From: Falsihalocynthiibacter halioticoli
GTDB lineage: Bacteria > Pseudomonadota > Alphaproteobacteria > Rhodobacterales > Rhodobacteraceae
DNA length: 64,000 bases
Direction: 5' to 3'
Assembly (NCBI RefSeq): GCF_025802015.1
Contig: NZ_JAOYFC010000001.1
Span: 1,178,001 to 1,242,000 of the forward strand
Each line of letters begins with the position of its first letter. Position 1 is the stretch's first letter. Both the position numbers and the translations under genes were made by a program. Under the pieces are notes generated by a model that saw only the letters and a list, made by a program, of their open reading frames with translations, was not told the origin of the DNA and searched no databases. This document shows, piece by piece, positions 1 through 7,677 of the stretch.

Positions 1-833
1 CCGTCTTTCCAGATCGACATGTTCACGTGCATACCTGTGCCGTTGTCGCCAGCGATTGGCTTTGGCATGAAGGTTGCCGATTTGCCGTAGGCGTGGGCAA
101 CGTTGTGCACAACGTATTTGTACTTCTGAAGGTGATCCGCTTGCTCTGTGAGCGAGCCGAAGATCAGGCCAAGCTCGTGCTGACAGGACGCAACCTCGTG
201 GTGGTGCTTGTCAACTTTCATGCCCATGCGCTTCATAGTGGAGAGCATTTCGGAGCGGATGTCCTGAGCGTCGTCGATTGGGTTAACAGGGAAGTAACCG
301 CCCTTAACGCCAGGACGATGGCCCATGTTGCCCATTTCATACTCGGTGTCTGTGTTCCAAGCTGCGTCTTGTGCGTCAACTTCGAAGGACACTTTGTTCA
401 TGGTGTTGGAGAAACGTACGTTGTCAAAGAGGAAGAATTCTGCCTCTGGGCCAAAGTAGGAAACGTCACCGATACCGGAGGACTTGAGGTAAGCTTCGGC
501 TTTCTCGGCTGTACCACGTGGGTCACGAGAGTAAGCTTCGCCTGTGTCCGGCTCAACGATGGAGCAGTGGATGCAGAGCGTTTTCTCGGCATAGAACGGA
601 TCCATATATACGGAGTTTGTGTCCGGGATCAGTTTCATGTCGGATTCGTTGATGGATTTCCAACCAGCGATGGAGGACCCGTCAAACATGAAGCCTTCTT
701 CGAGGAAGTCTTCGTCAACTTCGTCTGCAATAACAGTCACGTGCTGTAGTTTGCCGCGTGGGTCTGTGAAGCGAATGTCCACATAGTCCACGTCTTCGTC
801 CTTGATCAGTTTGAGAACGTCAGCTTTGCTCAT
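1..833 (-). CDS. glnA: Glutamine synthetase type I (partial, N-terminal part)
   Basis: Cytoplasmic ATP-dependent amidation of glutamate with ammonia, the entry point for ammonium assimilation. The reading frame begins at the ATG complementary to 831-833 (MSKADVLKLIKDEDVDYVD) and runs off the window at base 1, so only about the first 277 residues are present. The N-terminal beta-grasp part is followed by the catalytic region with the FMFDGSSI, GPEAEFFLFD and HHHEVASCQHE segments that carry metal and ATP ligands in GlnA. A purine-rich GGGAAGAG lies upstream of the start. It sits 57 bp downstream of glnB in the same orientation, the standard alphaproteobacterial glnB-glnA arrangement. The adenylylation site is outside the window. 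Identification is secure. Confidence 0.97.
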   Translation of the reverse strand, partial: MSKADVLKLIKDEDVDYVDIRFTDPRGKLQHVTVIADEVDEDFLEEGFMFDGSSIAGWKSINESDMKLIPDTNSVYMDPFYAEKTLCIHCSIVEPDTGEAYSRDPRGTAEKAEAYLKSSGIGDVSYFGPEAEFFLFDNVRFSNTMNKVSFEVDAQDAAWNTDTEYEMGNMGHRPGVKGGYFPVNPIDDAQDIRSEMLSTMKRMGMKVDKHHHEVASCQHELGLIFGSLTEQADHLQKYKYVVHNVAHAYGKSATFMPKPIAGDNGTGMHVNMSIWKD

Positions 834-890
834 CTTGATCTCTTCCCTTTTATTTAGTGTTAGACTGGTGCCGATGACCGGCGGTGTTGC

Positions 891-1229
891 TTAAAGTGCG
901 TCTTCGCCGCTTTCGCCGGTCCGGATACGGATGGCTTGCTCAACGGTAGAGACGAAAATCTTGCCGTCGCCGATCTTGTCGGTTTTGGCGGCGTTCACGA
1001 TGGCTTCGATGGCGTCATCAACCTGATCATCAGGCAGAACAACTTCGATTTTCACCTTAGGAAGGAAGTCCACCACGTATTCGGCACCACGATAGAGTTC
1101 GGTGTGACCCTTCTGGCGGCCAAATCCTTTGACCTCAACAACTGAGAGGCCTTGTACGCCGATTTCCTGAAGTGCCTCTTTGACTTCGTCCAGCTTGAAC
1201 GGCTTGGTGATGGCTTCGATCTTTTTCAT
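891..1229 (-). CDS. glnB: Nitrogen regulatory protein P-II
   Basis: Small trimeric signal protein that senses 2-oxoglutarate/ATP and, through uridylylation, glutamine, and relays nitrogen status to NtrB and GlnE. The chosen start (MKKIEAITKPFKLDEVKEAL) gives 112 residues, the usual P-II length, and is preceded by AAGGAG on the minus strand; the frame stays open upstream to about 1400 but that extension has no P-II homology. The T-loop region with the uridylylation tyrosine is visible as KGHTELYRGAEY (around residue 51), followed by the C-terminal FVSTVEQAIRIRTGE signature. It leads the glnB-glnA operon. The name glnB rather than glnK is chosen because of the adjacent glnA instead of amtB. Confidence 0.95.
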   Translation of the reverse strand: MKKIEAITKPFKLDEVKEALQEIGVQGLSVVEVKGFGRQKGHTELYRGAEYVVDFLPKVKIEVVLPDDQVDDAIEAIVNAAKTDKIGDGKIFVSTVEQAIRIRTGESGEDAL

Positions 1230-1361
1230 TGGCGACTCCTTGAAATCGGTCAGTGGATTCTTCGCTTCGATTGGTTCAGAACACTTCCCTATCTGAGGGA
1301 CAATCGGGTATGCTGACGCAGCGCGGGTCAGCTTGTGGAATCCCGCTACTTTGGTGCGTTT

Positions 1362-1378
1362 TTGTGCGGGTTGCACAA
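1362..1378. promoter_or_regulatory. Perfect inverted repeat upstream of glnB
   Basis: TTGTGCGGGTTGCACAA has 6-bp perfect arms around a 5-bp spacer. It lies about 135 bp upstream of the glnB start, in the 357-bp gap between the divergent glnB and nnr genes. The position fits an operator or enhancer-type site for glnBA (NtrC is the expected regulator in this group), but the half-site order GTGC/GCAC is not the classical enterobacterial NtrC order, so the regulator is not assigned. No other clear element was seen in this gap. Confidence 0.4.
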
Positions 1379-1586
1379 TAAATAGACAGAATGAAAACAT
1401 TTCACCACCCGCAACTGCTCATTTTTTTCGCGTTCGATCTTTCTCTATGCGCTAACTCTGCCTGAAGCCTCTGTGTGTGCTCCGGTAAATAGCGCATTAA
1501 GTATTGCGTTGCCTGCGACGATCTCGGGCTTGCTTAGGGCCATGGCGCTGCCTAGCCTCTGGAGGAGTGACGCGGAGGTAAGAAAC

Positions 1587-3149
1587 ATGAGCCGAACCAC
1601 CATCTACATGACCGCCGCCGAGATGCGTGCCCTCGAAATTCGCGCCATGGAGAGCGGGGCTGTCACCGGTGCGGACCTAATGGAGCGGGCAGGGCGCGGC
1701 GTTGTGGATGCGACTTTTGCGCGTTGGCCTGCATTGGCAAAGACGCGGCATCGCGCGGTGGTTTTATGCGGGCCGGGGAATAACGGCGGAGATGGCTATG
1801 TCATTGCGCGCCTTTTGCATCATGCTGGATGGGGCGTGCGTGTTCTTAGTCTTGGAGACACAAAATCTCTCCCTGCTGACGCGAAGTTGAATGCACAGCG
1901 ATGGTCGGCGCTGGATCAGGACAGTGCGGCTACTGCGCCTTTGAATGCCGAAACGCTGGCTGATGCTTTGGGCGAAGGCTGTGACCTCGTGGTCGATGCG
2001 CTGTTCGGCTCTGGCTTAAATCGCCCAGTTTCTGGGCTGGCCTATATAGAGGGGTCGATTTCTGCGCTTGAGGCGCGCCCGATTGTGGTTGCTGTGGATG
2101 TGCCATCTGGTCTGTCCTCTGATACCGGAACATGCCTTGGTGAGCCCGTTGCCCCACTGCGGGCTGATCTCACCGTCACGTTCCATAGCCCATTTGTTGG
2201 CCATGTGCTTGTGGATGGGCCGGAAGTATGCGGCGCACTTGAGGTGGTTGATATCGGTTTGGCGCGCTTCGCAGAGCCTGTGGATGTTCGCGCGCAAACG
2301 CCGAACCCGAGCGGGCTAGCCAAACATCCCAATGCTCATAAATTCACTCACGGCCACGCGCTGGTGTTTTCGGGCGGCGCGGGGAAAACAGGCGCGGCAC
2401 GACTTGCGGCGCGTGGGGCGTTGCGGATCGGGGCGGGGCTTGTAACGCTCGGCTGCCCGCCGGATGCGCTTGCGGAATGCGCCGCGCAGGTCACCGCCAT
2501 CATGCTTCGGCCGCTCAATGATACCGAGGCTTTGCGGCAGACCTTGGATGATACGCGGATAAACGCGCTCTGCCTCGGTCCGAATTTCGGTCTATCGCCT
2601 GACCGCGCGGATTGGCTTATGGACGTGCTGGCCACAAAACGCGCCGCGGTTCTTGACGCCGATGCGTTGACACTTTTGGCTCGCCACGAAAAGCCATTTT
2701 CGAAGCTGCATGAGCAGATCGTCCTCACGCCACATATGGGCGAGTTTAAACGTCTGTTTCCCGAGATTTCCGCCGAACTTACTGAAAACAAGCTTTATTC
2801 CAAGCTGGACGCCACGCGCGATGCTGCCAAAACGGCGGGCTGTACTGTGTTGCTCAAGGGCGCGGCGACGGTGATCGCCAATGCCCAAGGGGACTGCCGG
2901 ATTGTGGCGTCCTGTTATGAGAATGCTGCTCCTTGGCTCGCAACAGCGGGCGCGGGGGATGTGCTCGCGGGCATGATAACAGGGCTTTTGGCGCGTGGGT
3001 TTGCGCCAATCGAAGCTGCCGAATCTGCCGCGCACCTTCATGCCGAATGCGCCCGCCGCTTTGGCCCCGGCCTTATCGCCGAAGACCTTCCCGAACAGCT
3101 GCCAGCCGTCTTGGCCGAACTTGAAAGCGCGTCGAAACGCTCGTCATGA
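1587..3149 (+). CDS. nnr: Bifunctional NAD(P)H-hydrate epimerase / ADP-dependent NAD(P)HX dehydratase
   Basis: Repairs damaged nicotinamide cofactors: the N-terminal YjeF/NnrE domain epimerises R- and S-NAD(P)HX and the C-terminal NnrD ribokinase-like domain dehydrates S-NAD(P)HX using ADP. The ATG at 1587 follows a GGAGG at 1574 and gives 520 residues, normal for the fused form; the frame is open further upstream but without homology. The epimerase motif GPGNNGGDGYVIARLL is at about residues 67-82. The dehydratase domain shows LTPHMGEFKRLFP and the phosphate-binding ATAGAGDVLAGMITGLL near residues 450-466. It is divergent from glnB and followed by tRNA-Leu. Cytoplasmic. Identification is firm. 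Confidence 0.95.
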   Translation: MSRTTIYMTAAEMRALEIRAMESGAVTGADLMERAGRGVVDATFARWPALAKTRHRAVVLCGPGNNGGDGYVIARLLHHAGWGVRVLSLGDTKSLPADAKLNAQRWSALDQDSAATAPLNAETLADALGEGCDLVVDALFGSGLNRPVSGLAYIEGSISALEARPIVVAVDVPSGLSSDTGTCLGEPVAPLRADLTVTFHSPFVGHVLVDGPEVCGALEVVDIGLARFAEPVDVRAQTPNPSGLAKHPNAHKFTHGHALVFSGGAGKTGAARLAARGALRIGAGLVTLGCPPDALAECAAQVTAIMLRPLNDTEALRQTLDDTRINALCLGPNFGLSPDRADWLMDVLATKRAAVLDADALTLLARHEKPFSKLHEQIVLTPHMGEFKRLFPEISAELTENKLYSKLDATRDAAKTAGCTVLLKGAATVIANAQGDCRIVASCYENAAPWLATAGAGDVLAGMITGLLARGFAPIEAAESAAHLHAECARRFGPGLIAEDLPEQLPAVLAELESASKRSS

Positions 3150-3178
3150 ATTTTTTTCGCATTTGCGCGAATTTTCCC

Positions 3179-3207
3179 CTCGCATCCCCGAAAATCCTGC
3201 GCTAGAA
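3179..3207 (+). promoter_or_regulatory. Promoter of tRNA-Leu
   Basis: CTCGCA at 3179-3184 and CTAGAA at 3202-3207 are separated by 17 bp, and the tRNA begins 33 bp further on. The same extended pattern CTyGCATCC...CTAGAAGG occurs in front of tig and, with CTATAA, rpsF. Confidence 0.5.
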
Positions 3208-3240
3208 GGGCGCGGTTGACGGCGATTGCCGCAACAGGAT

Positions 3241-3325
3241 GCGGGTGTGGCGAAATTGGTAGACGCACCAGATTTAGGTTCTGGCGCCGCGAGGCGTGGG
3301 GGTTCAAGTCCCTCCACCCGCACCA
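3241..3325 (+). tRNA. tRNA-Leu(UAG)
   Basis: A complete class II tRNA cloverleaf is visible. The 7-bp acceptor stem GCGGGTG pairs with CACCCGC, followed by A and an encoded CCA at 3323-3325. The D arm contains AAATTGGTAGACGC. The anticodon stem CCAGA/TCTGG encloses the loop TTTAGGT with anticodon TAG. A long variable arm follows (CGCCGCGAGGCGTG), as expected for leucine tRNAs, then the TTCAAGT T-loop. It reads CUA and related leucine codons. It stands alone between nnr and a DUF805 gene; no integrase or duplicated 3' end was found nearby, so it does not look like a used attachment site. Confidence 0.97.
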
Positions 3326-3402
3326 CTAATTTTCTTCAGGAATAAAGCGGCGCGAGCTTCGGCTTTAAAGCTGCATGAAGTGCGCAAAAAACGCACACGG
3401 AA

Positions 3403-3798
3403 CTATGTAAGCGGTTCTGGTGCACCGTATTCGTTTGAGCCTTGGTCGCTCGGCTGAACATAGAAATAGATCAGAACAAGCACACCGATTAGCGGAATGA
3501 AGGCAATAAGAAGCCACCAGCCACTGCGCCCGATATCGTGCAAGCGTCGTGCGGCGACGGCGATATTCGGAAGGAACAACGCCAGCATTACGAGTATTGA
3601 GATGGGCTGGCCGGCTTCTGCTTGGAACGCGGTGAAGCCGAGCATCGGAGCAACAAGCGCGCCGTCGATGATCTGGGCAACGATGTTGATGCCGAATACT
3701 GCCAAGGCCCACCACCAGAATTCCGGTCGCGTGGCGCGCCCCGTGAAGGTTGCATATTTAGACAAGACCGTACGCGTTGCTTTGGATATATCCGACAT
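3403..3798 (-). CDS. DUF805 family membrane protein
   Basis: A 131-residue inner-membrane protein of the DUF805 (YhaH) family. The N-terminal signature YATFTGRATRPEFWWW (about residues 15-30) and the RRLHDIGRSGWW box (about 83-94) are the family hallmarks; three to four hydrophobic segments cover residues 26-50, 66-80 and 92-115. No enzymatic function is known for the family. The start ATG is followed by a hydrophilic stretch containing SKATRTVLSKY. It is convergent with nothing and reads toward the tRNA; no operon partner is visible. Assignment rests on the motifs and topology. Confidence 0.85.
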   Translation of the reverse strand: MSDISKATRTVLSKYATFTGRATRPEFWWWALAVFGINIVAQIIDGALVAPMLGFTAFQAEAGQPISILVMLALFLPNIAVAARRLHDIGRSGWWLLIAFIPLIGVLVLIYFYVQPSDQGSNEYGAPEPLT

Positions 3799-4126
3799 GT
3801 TTCACCTCAAATAATTCGTTTAAATTCAACCTATGTTGGTATTCGGCAATGGTAGTATGCCGTGATATCCCCGAGCGATCAATAATTGGAATTCCGCTCA
3901 GGACAGACACCAATAGGTTGAAAGAATTGTGTATTCTAGGCGGCCTGTCCCTGCCTCAAGGTGGCGCTTGTTATTTCGGCTAAAGAGGCCGTGTTTCATA
4001 CTCTAGTTATTGCCCTCACCAAAAAGCACAGGAAGCCAATCTCCGCGCTTGAACTCAGGTTGTTTTAGCTTCATTGGTAATCCTGTGAATTGTTTGATTG
4101 CGTCATTATGCAATCAGGAGGGGAAT
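3799..4126. other. Intergenic stretch, nothing assigned
   Basis: 328 bp between the DUF805 gene and a secreted hypothetical protein. It is less GC-rich than the flanks. Short open frames exist on the + strand (for example 3777-3983 and the upstream extension 4010-4126) but they have no recognisable domain. No convincing terminator, RNA or repeat was seen. It presumably holds the two divergent promoters. Confidence 0.5.
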
Positions 4127-4654
4127 ATGCTGACGAAGTTCAAGGCAACCTGTGCTGCAGTTGTTACGACGCTCGCGTTCACTGCGCCTGTGCACTCTGA
4201 TCCGGGAGAAGTTACCAAATACCTGATGAATGAGCCCGCAACGGTTTTTGATCTCGGGTTGATCCGGTTGGAGTATTTTCTCACGAGCTATTACCCGCCG
4301 TTGGGAAGCACACTTTACGATTCGCGGAATGACAGGCTTACGATCCGTAAGGCCTTTGACGAAGTTTCCAGCAGCGACATTGCCGAGCAGACCTGCAAGG
4401 ATTGGCTGGAACGGGTCAGGAAAATTGGCGCAGTCGATCCATTGAGCGGAATGGTCGAACCGCCTTTTGAAAACTCGGTGTACTCGAATTTCTTCAAACA
4501 CATCTCGCAAAGAAACGATGACGCTCCCGAGGATTACCTCAAAAAATTTGACGAGATAATCCATCTAAAGTGCAACCACCTTCTAGACGATGGCACAATC
4601 CTTTCGATAGGTGCGCCTTTGCTGGGCGGCTCCTTCGTCATAAGCCGCTTATAG
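4127..4654 (+). CDS. Hypothetical secreted protein
   Basis: I do not recognise this gene. The frame is open from 4010, but the ATG at 4127 is preceded by AGGAGGGG and starts a clear Sec signal peptide (MLTKFKATCAAVVTTLAFTA, cleavage probably after VHS near residue 24). The mature part of about 150 residues is mixed charge, with two cysteines (in EQTCKDWLERV and HLKCNHLL) that could form a disulfide in the periplasm. No known domain is evident. It stands alone between a DUF805 gene and tig. Codon use looks somewhat less GC-biased than its neighbours. Likely a periplasmic protein of unknown role. Confidence 0.65.
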   Translation: MLTKFKATCAAVVTTLAFTAPVHSDPGEVTKYLMNEPATVFDLGLIRLEYFLTSYYPPLGSTLYDSRNDRLTIRKAFDEVSSSDIAEQTCKDWLERVRKIGAVDPLSGMVEPPFENSVYSNFFKHISQRNDDAPEDYLKKFDEIIHLKCNHLLDDGTILSIGAPLLGGSFVISRL

Positions 4655-4761
4655 GCTATAAGTTTAGGGCGCCTGATTGTGTGCTACGCACCTGAATTGA
4701 CCTGATTGTTCTGTTGATACAGGTATCTTCCCGCCAACCAAGACAAGTCGGCCCCTTTCTC

Positions 4762-4790
4762 CTTGCATCCTTGGGCTGCGAGCCCTAGAA
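4762..4790 (+). promoter_or_regulatory. Promoter of tig
   Basis: CTTGCA at 4762-4767 and CTAGAA at 4785-4790 with a 17-bp spacer, about 60 bp upstream of the tig start. The spacer contains a small dyad GGGCTgcgAGCCC. The element closely matches the one before tRNA-Leu. Confidence 0.5.
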
Positions 4791-4851
4791 GGGCGTCTGA
4801 TTTACAAGCCATCCGCCGCGTCCGAGCGGCCTATGATACATGAGGACAAAT

Positions 4852-6183
4852 ATGTCGGTCACAGAGACCCTGAACGAAGGCCTGAAGCGCGGTTACCAAA
4901 TCGTTATCCCTGCTGGCGATCTCGACGCGAAAGTAAACGAAAAGCTGAAAGAAGCTCAGCCAGAAGTCGAAATGAAAGGCTTCCGCAAGGGCAAGGTGCC
5001 TCTCGCTCTGCTGAAAAAGCAATTCGGCCAGCGCGTCATGGGCGAAGCCATTCAGGAAACGATTGATGGCGCCATGGGTAAGCATTTTGAAGAGTCCGGC
5101 GACCGCCCTGCGCTTCAGCCAGAAATCAAAATGACCAACGAAGACTGGAAAGAGGGCGACGACGTTGAAGTGTCTGTTGCTTACGAAGCTCTTCCAGAAA
5201 TTCCTGAAGTCGACCTCAAAGGCATCAAGCTCGAGAAGCTCGTGGCAAAAGCGGATGACGCTTCTGTTGCTGAAGCACTCGACAACCTTGCTGAGTCCGC
5301 ACAGAACTTCGAAGACCGCAAGAAGGGCACAAAGTCCAAATCTGGCGACCAAGTTGTTATCGACTTTGCTGGTAAGGTTGACGGCGAGCTGTTTGAAGGC
5401 GGTTCCGCAGAAGACTTCCCGCTCGTTCTGGGCTCCGGTTCGTTCATCCCTGGTTTCGAAGACCAGCTGATCGGCGCAAAAGCAGGCGACGAAGTTGCGG
5501 TTAACGTGACATTCCCTGCCGAGTACCAAGCTGAAAACCTCGCCGGTAAAGAAGCAGTTTTCGACTGTACAGTGAAAGCCGTTAAAGCTCCTGCAAAAGC
5601 AGAGCTGAACGATGAGCTGGCCAAGCAGTTCGGTGCAGAAGACCTCGAAGCTCTCAAGGGCCAAGTTAAAGAGCGTCTTGAAGCTGAATATGCGGGCGCT
5701 GCTCGTGCGGTACAGAAGCGTGCGCTTCTGGATGCGCTTGACGGTGTTGTTTCCTTCGAACTGCCACCTTCGCTGCTTGACGCGGAAGCTGGCCAGATCG
5801 CACACCAGCTGTGGCATGAGGAAAACCCTGACGTAGAGGGCCATGACCACCCAGAAATCGAAGCAACCGACGAGCACAAGAAGCTTGCCGAGCGCCGCGT
5901 GCGTCTTGGTCTGCTGCTTGCCGAGCTTGGCCAGAAAGCCGAGATCGAAGTCACAGACGCCGAGATGACACAAGCGATCATGAACCAAGCGCGCCAGTAC
6001 CCTGGTCAAGAGCGTCAGTTCTTTGAATTCGTTCAGCAAAACGCTCAAATGCAGCAGCAACTTCGTGCGCCGATCTTTGAAGACAAAGTTATCGACTATG
6101 TCTTTGAACTGGCTGACGTTTCCGAGAAAGAAGTCTCCAAAGAAGACCTCGAAAAAGCTGTTGAAGCGCTCGACGATATCTAA
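4852..6183 (+). CDS. tig: Trigger factor, ribosome-associated chaperone and PPIase
   Basis: Binds the ribosomal exit tunnel next to L23 and shields nascent chains; also a peptidyl-prolyl cis-trans isomerase. The ATG at 4852 (MSVTETLNEGLKRGYQ) follows GAGGA and yields 443 residues; an in-frame ATG at 4840 is less likely. The ribosome-binding signature GFRKGKVPLALLKKQFG is at about residues 44-60. The FKBP-type PPIase domain covers roughly 160-245 (GDQVVIDFAGKVDGELFEGG, FIPGFEDQLIGAKAGDE). The C-terminal arm is helical and rich in Glu, Gln and Lys. It is monocistronic with its own promoter and a strong terminator. Identification is certain from the motifs and length. Confidence 0.97.
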   Translation: MSVTETLNEGLKRGYQIVIPAGDLDAKVNEKLKEAQPEVEMKGFRKGKVPLALLKKQFGQRVMGEAIQETIDGAMGKHFEESGDRPALQPEIKMTNEDWKEGDDVEVSVAYEALPEIPEVDLKGIKLEKLVAKADDASVAEALDNLAESAQNFEDRKKGTKSKSGDQVVIDFAGKVDGELFEGGSAEDFPLVLGSGSFIPGFEDQLIGAKAGDEVAVNVTFPAEYQAENLAGKEAVFDCTVKAVKAPAKAELNDELAKQFGAEDLEALKGQVKERLEAEYAGAARAVQKRALLDALDGVVSFELPPSLLDAEAGQIAHQLWHEENPDVEGHDHPEIEATDEHKKLAERRVRLGLLLAELGQKAEIEVTDAEMTQAIMNQARQYPGQERQFFEFVQQNAQMQQQLRAPIFEDKVIDYVFELADVSEKEVSKEDLEKAVEALDDI

Positions 6184-6209
6184 GGTTTCTGACTTTTGCA
6201 GAAACGAGA

Positions 6210-6240
6210 AAGGGCTACCCGCGAGGGCAGCCCTTTTTTC
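6210..6240 (+). terminator. Rho-independent terminator after tig
   Basis: AGGGCTACCC-GCGA-GGGCAGCCCT forms a 10-bp stem with one mismatch and a GCGA tetraloop, followed by six T. It ends the tig transcript. Confidence 0.85.
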
Positions 6241-6260
6241 TTTGTCTTAAGGCTTTGAGC

Positions 6261-6647
6261 CTAGAAAATCCCTTGAGCGATAATCATGATTGCGCCGCTG
6301 AGGAACAGATAGCCAAAGTCGATGGCCAAGGCCGCAGCTGACTTTTGCAGGAACGCCCCCGCAGACACCACATGCACCCCAACGGCGAGGATTGCAAAAA
6401 TTGCTGTAAAGAGCGCATCCGTCGTGGCCGTGATGCCGACCACGAGCGCCAGCAGGAACAGCGCCAGCGCTTGGGCAGCCATGGCAAACACGGGCGTGCC
6501 GCTGATTTTGCTCATGTCGAGTCCGGACCCTGCGGCCCATTTGGCGCCCATCACTTTGGGATGATACCAGATCGCCCCGAAAATAAAGGCCACGATCGCG
6601 CCCGCAAAGACGGCGAGCCAGTTGATTGCCATTGCTTCGTTTTCCAT
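6261..6647 (-). CDS. DUF1761 family membrane protein
   Basis: A 128-residue, four-helix inner-membrane protein. The N-terminal AINWLAVFAGAIVAFIFGAIWYHPKVMGAKW, read in two parts around residues 7-37, is the DUF1761 signature with its conserved W-Y-x-P segment. Further hydrophobic helices lie around residues 55-75, 80-98 and 108-126. The family function is unknown. It follows the SRPBCC gene by about 10 bp on the same strand and is therefore the third gene of a probable arsR-SRPBCC-DUF1761 operon, which would put it under ArsR control. Confidence 0.8.
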   Translation of the reverse strand: MENEAMAINWLAVFAGAIVAFIFGAIWYHPKVMGAKWAAGSGLDMSKISGTPVFAMAAQALALFLLALVVGITATTDALFTAIFAILAVGVHVVSAGAFLQKSAAALAIDFGYLFLSGAIMIIAQGIF

Positions 6648-6657
6648 AGAGACCTCG

Positions 6658-7095
6658 TTATTTTAGCACGTTTTCAAGCGTTTGAAGGATGAGGCCCCAA
6701 CCTTTTTCGTGGTTGTCACGGGCCTCTTCGTTGAGGAACTTCACATGGGTGAGGGTCACGTCGGTGCCGCCGTTCTTTTCAACGAAATCAAGCGTCACCT
6801 CGCTATCGTCAGGCGAATAGTTGCTCTGCCATGTAAAGACGATCCGGCTGTGTGGATCGAGCGCTTTGTAGGTACCAGTATGGGGCAGCTCGTTGTTGTC
6901 TGGTGTCAGCATGATGATTTCAAAGCCACCGCCGACCTTAGGGTCGGTCTTGCTGCGCGGTACGGTCACGCCTTCGCCTGGTGTCATGAATTTCATCAGC
7001 ATTTCAGGGTCCAGCCACGCATTATAGATCGCCTTGGCAGGGGCGTTGATGTGGCGGGAGGTGGTGAGAGAAAGTTCGTTCATTGTATCAGTCAT
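6658..7095 (-). CDS. SRPBCC (AHSA1-like) family protein
   Basis: A 145-residue START/Bet v 1-type lipid- or small-ligand-binding fold of the activator-of-Hsp90-ATPase-homologue-1 family. The ATG at 7095 (MTDTMNELSLTTSRHINAPA) overlaps the stop region of the arsR gene by 8 bp. Family hallmarks are RHINAPAKAIYNAWLDPEML near the N terminus, the internal TGTYKALDPHSRIVFTW segment and the C-terminal HEKGWGLILQTLENVL helix. ArsR-SRPBCC pairs are common in bacteria, where the regulator controls a ligand-binding partner of unknown ligand. The overlap implies translational coupling. The exact ligand is unknown. Confidence 0.85.
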   Translation of the reverse strand: MTDTMNELSLTTSRHINAPAKAIYNAWLDPEMLMKFMTPGEGVTVPRSKTDPKVGGGFEIIMLTPDNNELPHTGTYKALDPHSRIVFTWQSNYSPDDSEVTLDFVEKNGGTDVTLTHVKFLNEEARDNHEKGWGLILQTLENVLK

Positions 7096-7435
7096 CGTCG
7101 GTTTCCTTTGTGAGCAGAGAGTCAAGTTTGTCCAAGCGAAGGTCCCAGATAGAACGAAGATTGTTAAACCATTGATCTATCAGGTTTATCGGCGCGAGAT
7201 TTGCCGAGATCAGGTGGGTGCGGCCGATTGTTTTGCGCTCCACCAATTTAGCGGTCTCCAAGATACGGATGTGTTTGCTCACCGAATTCAGCGAGAGATC
7301 AAAATTTGCCGCCAGATCCGTGACGCGCGTTGGCCCTTGCTGCACCAACATCGTGAGCAGGGCGCGACGCGTCGGATCGGACGCCGCTTTCAGGATCAAG
7401 GAGAGATCCTCATCTGTATCTTTATATTCAACCAT
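7088..7435 (-). CDS. ArsR-family winged-helix transcriptional regulator
   Basis: A 115-residue cytoplasmic repressor-type protein. The winged HTH covers about residues 10-90, with LKAASDPTRRALLTMLVQQG (helices 1-2), VTDLAANFDLSLNSVSKHIR (helix-turn-helix) and the wing KTIGRTHLISAN. The metal-binding ELCVCDL motif of arsenic sensors is absent (there is no cysteine at all), so a metal is unlikely to be the effector. It heads a probable operon with the SRPBCC and DUF1761 genes. Its own start codon lies inside one of two near-identical palindromes at 7423-7485, which suggests autorepression. No Shine-Dalgarno is evident before the start. Confidence 0.9.
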   Translation of the reverse strand: MVEYKDTDEDLSLILKAASDPTRRALLTMLVQQGPTRVTDLAANFDLSLNSVSKHIRILETAKLVERKTIGRTHLISANLAPINLIDQWFNNLRSIWDLRLDKLDSLLTKETDDD

Positions 7436-7448
7436 ATGGGTTAATATA
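7423..7448. promoter_or_regulatory. Operator-like palindrome 1, over the arsR start codon
   Basis: A 26-bp near-perfect dyad with outer arms TATATT/AATATA and inner ACC-ATAT-GGG, centred on the arsR start codon (complement of 7433-7435). Its core is 20/23 identical to a second copy 39 bp away. Confidence 0.6.
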
Positions 7449-7463
7449 CACGGGCAACGCCAA

Positions 7464-7485
7464 TATTCAACCCTTTGGGTGAATA
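7464..7485. promoter_or_regulatory. Operator-like palindrome 2, upstream of arsR
   Basis: A 22-bp dyad with perfect TATTCA/TGAATA arms and inner CC/GG, in the likely core promoter of the arsR operon. Same motif as the palindrome at 7423-7448. Confidence 0.6.
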
Positions 7486-7677
7486 AAATGGGGCGTTGCT
7501 ATGTGCGAGAGGGTGGATTGGCCTGTAGAAGGTTGGAAATGCCAGTATTTACAAATGGATAGTCGTGCACGCCCAGCTTCACTAAAAGACATACCGAATG
7601 AAGAAATTGGCCATCTGATTGCATTTCTTGGGGTCGTTGCTTTATGGTCTGCGCATTATCCCAAAGGTATTTTCTCG

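Noticed and set aside
3241..3325. tRNA-Leu as an integration site
   Set aside because: No integrase or repeated tRNA 3' end was found nearby.
4831..6060. Long minus-strand frame of 409 codons
   Set aside because: It is exactly antisense to tig, which has all trigger factor motifs. The Leu/Phe/Val-rich, Cys-rich translation is typical of a reverse-frame shadow.
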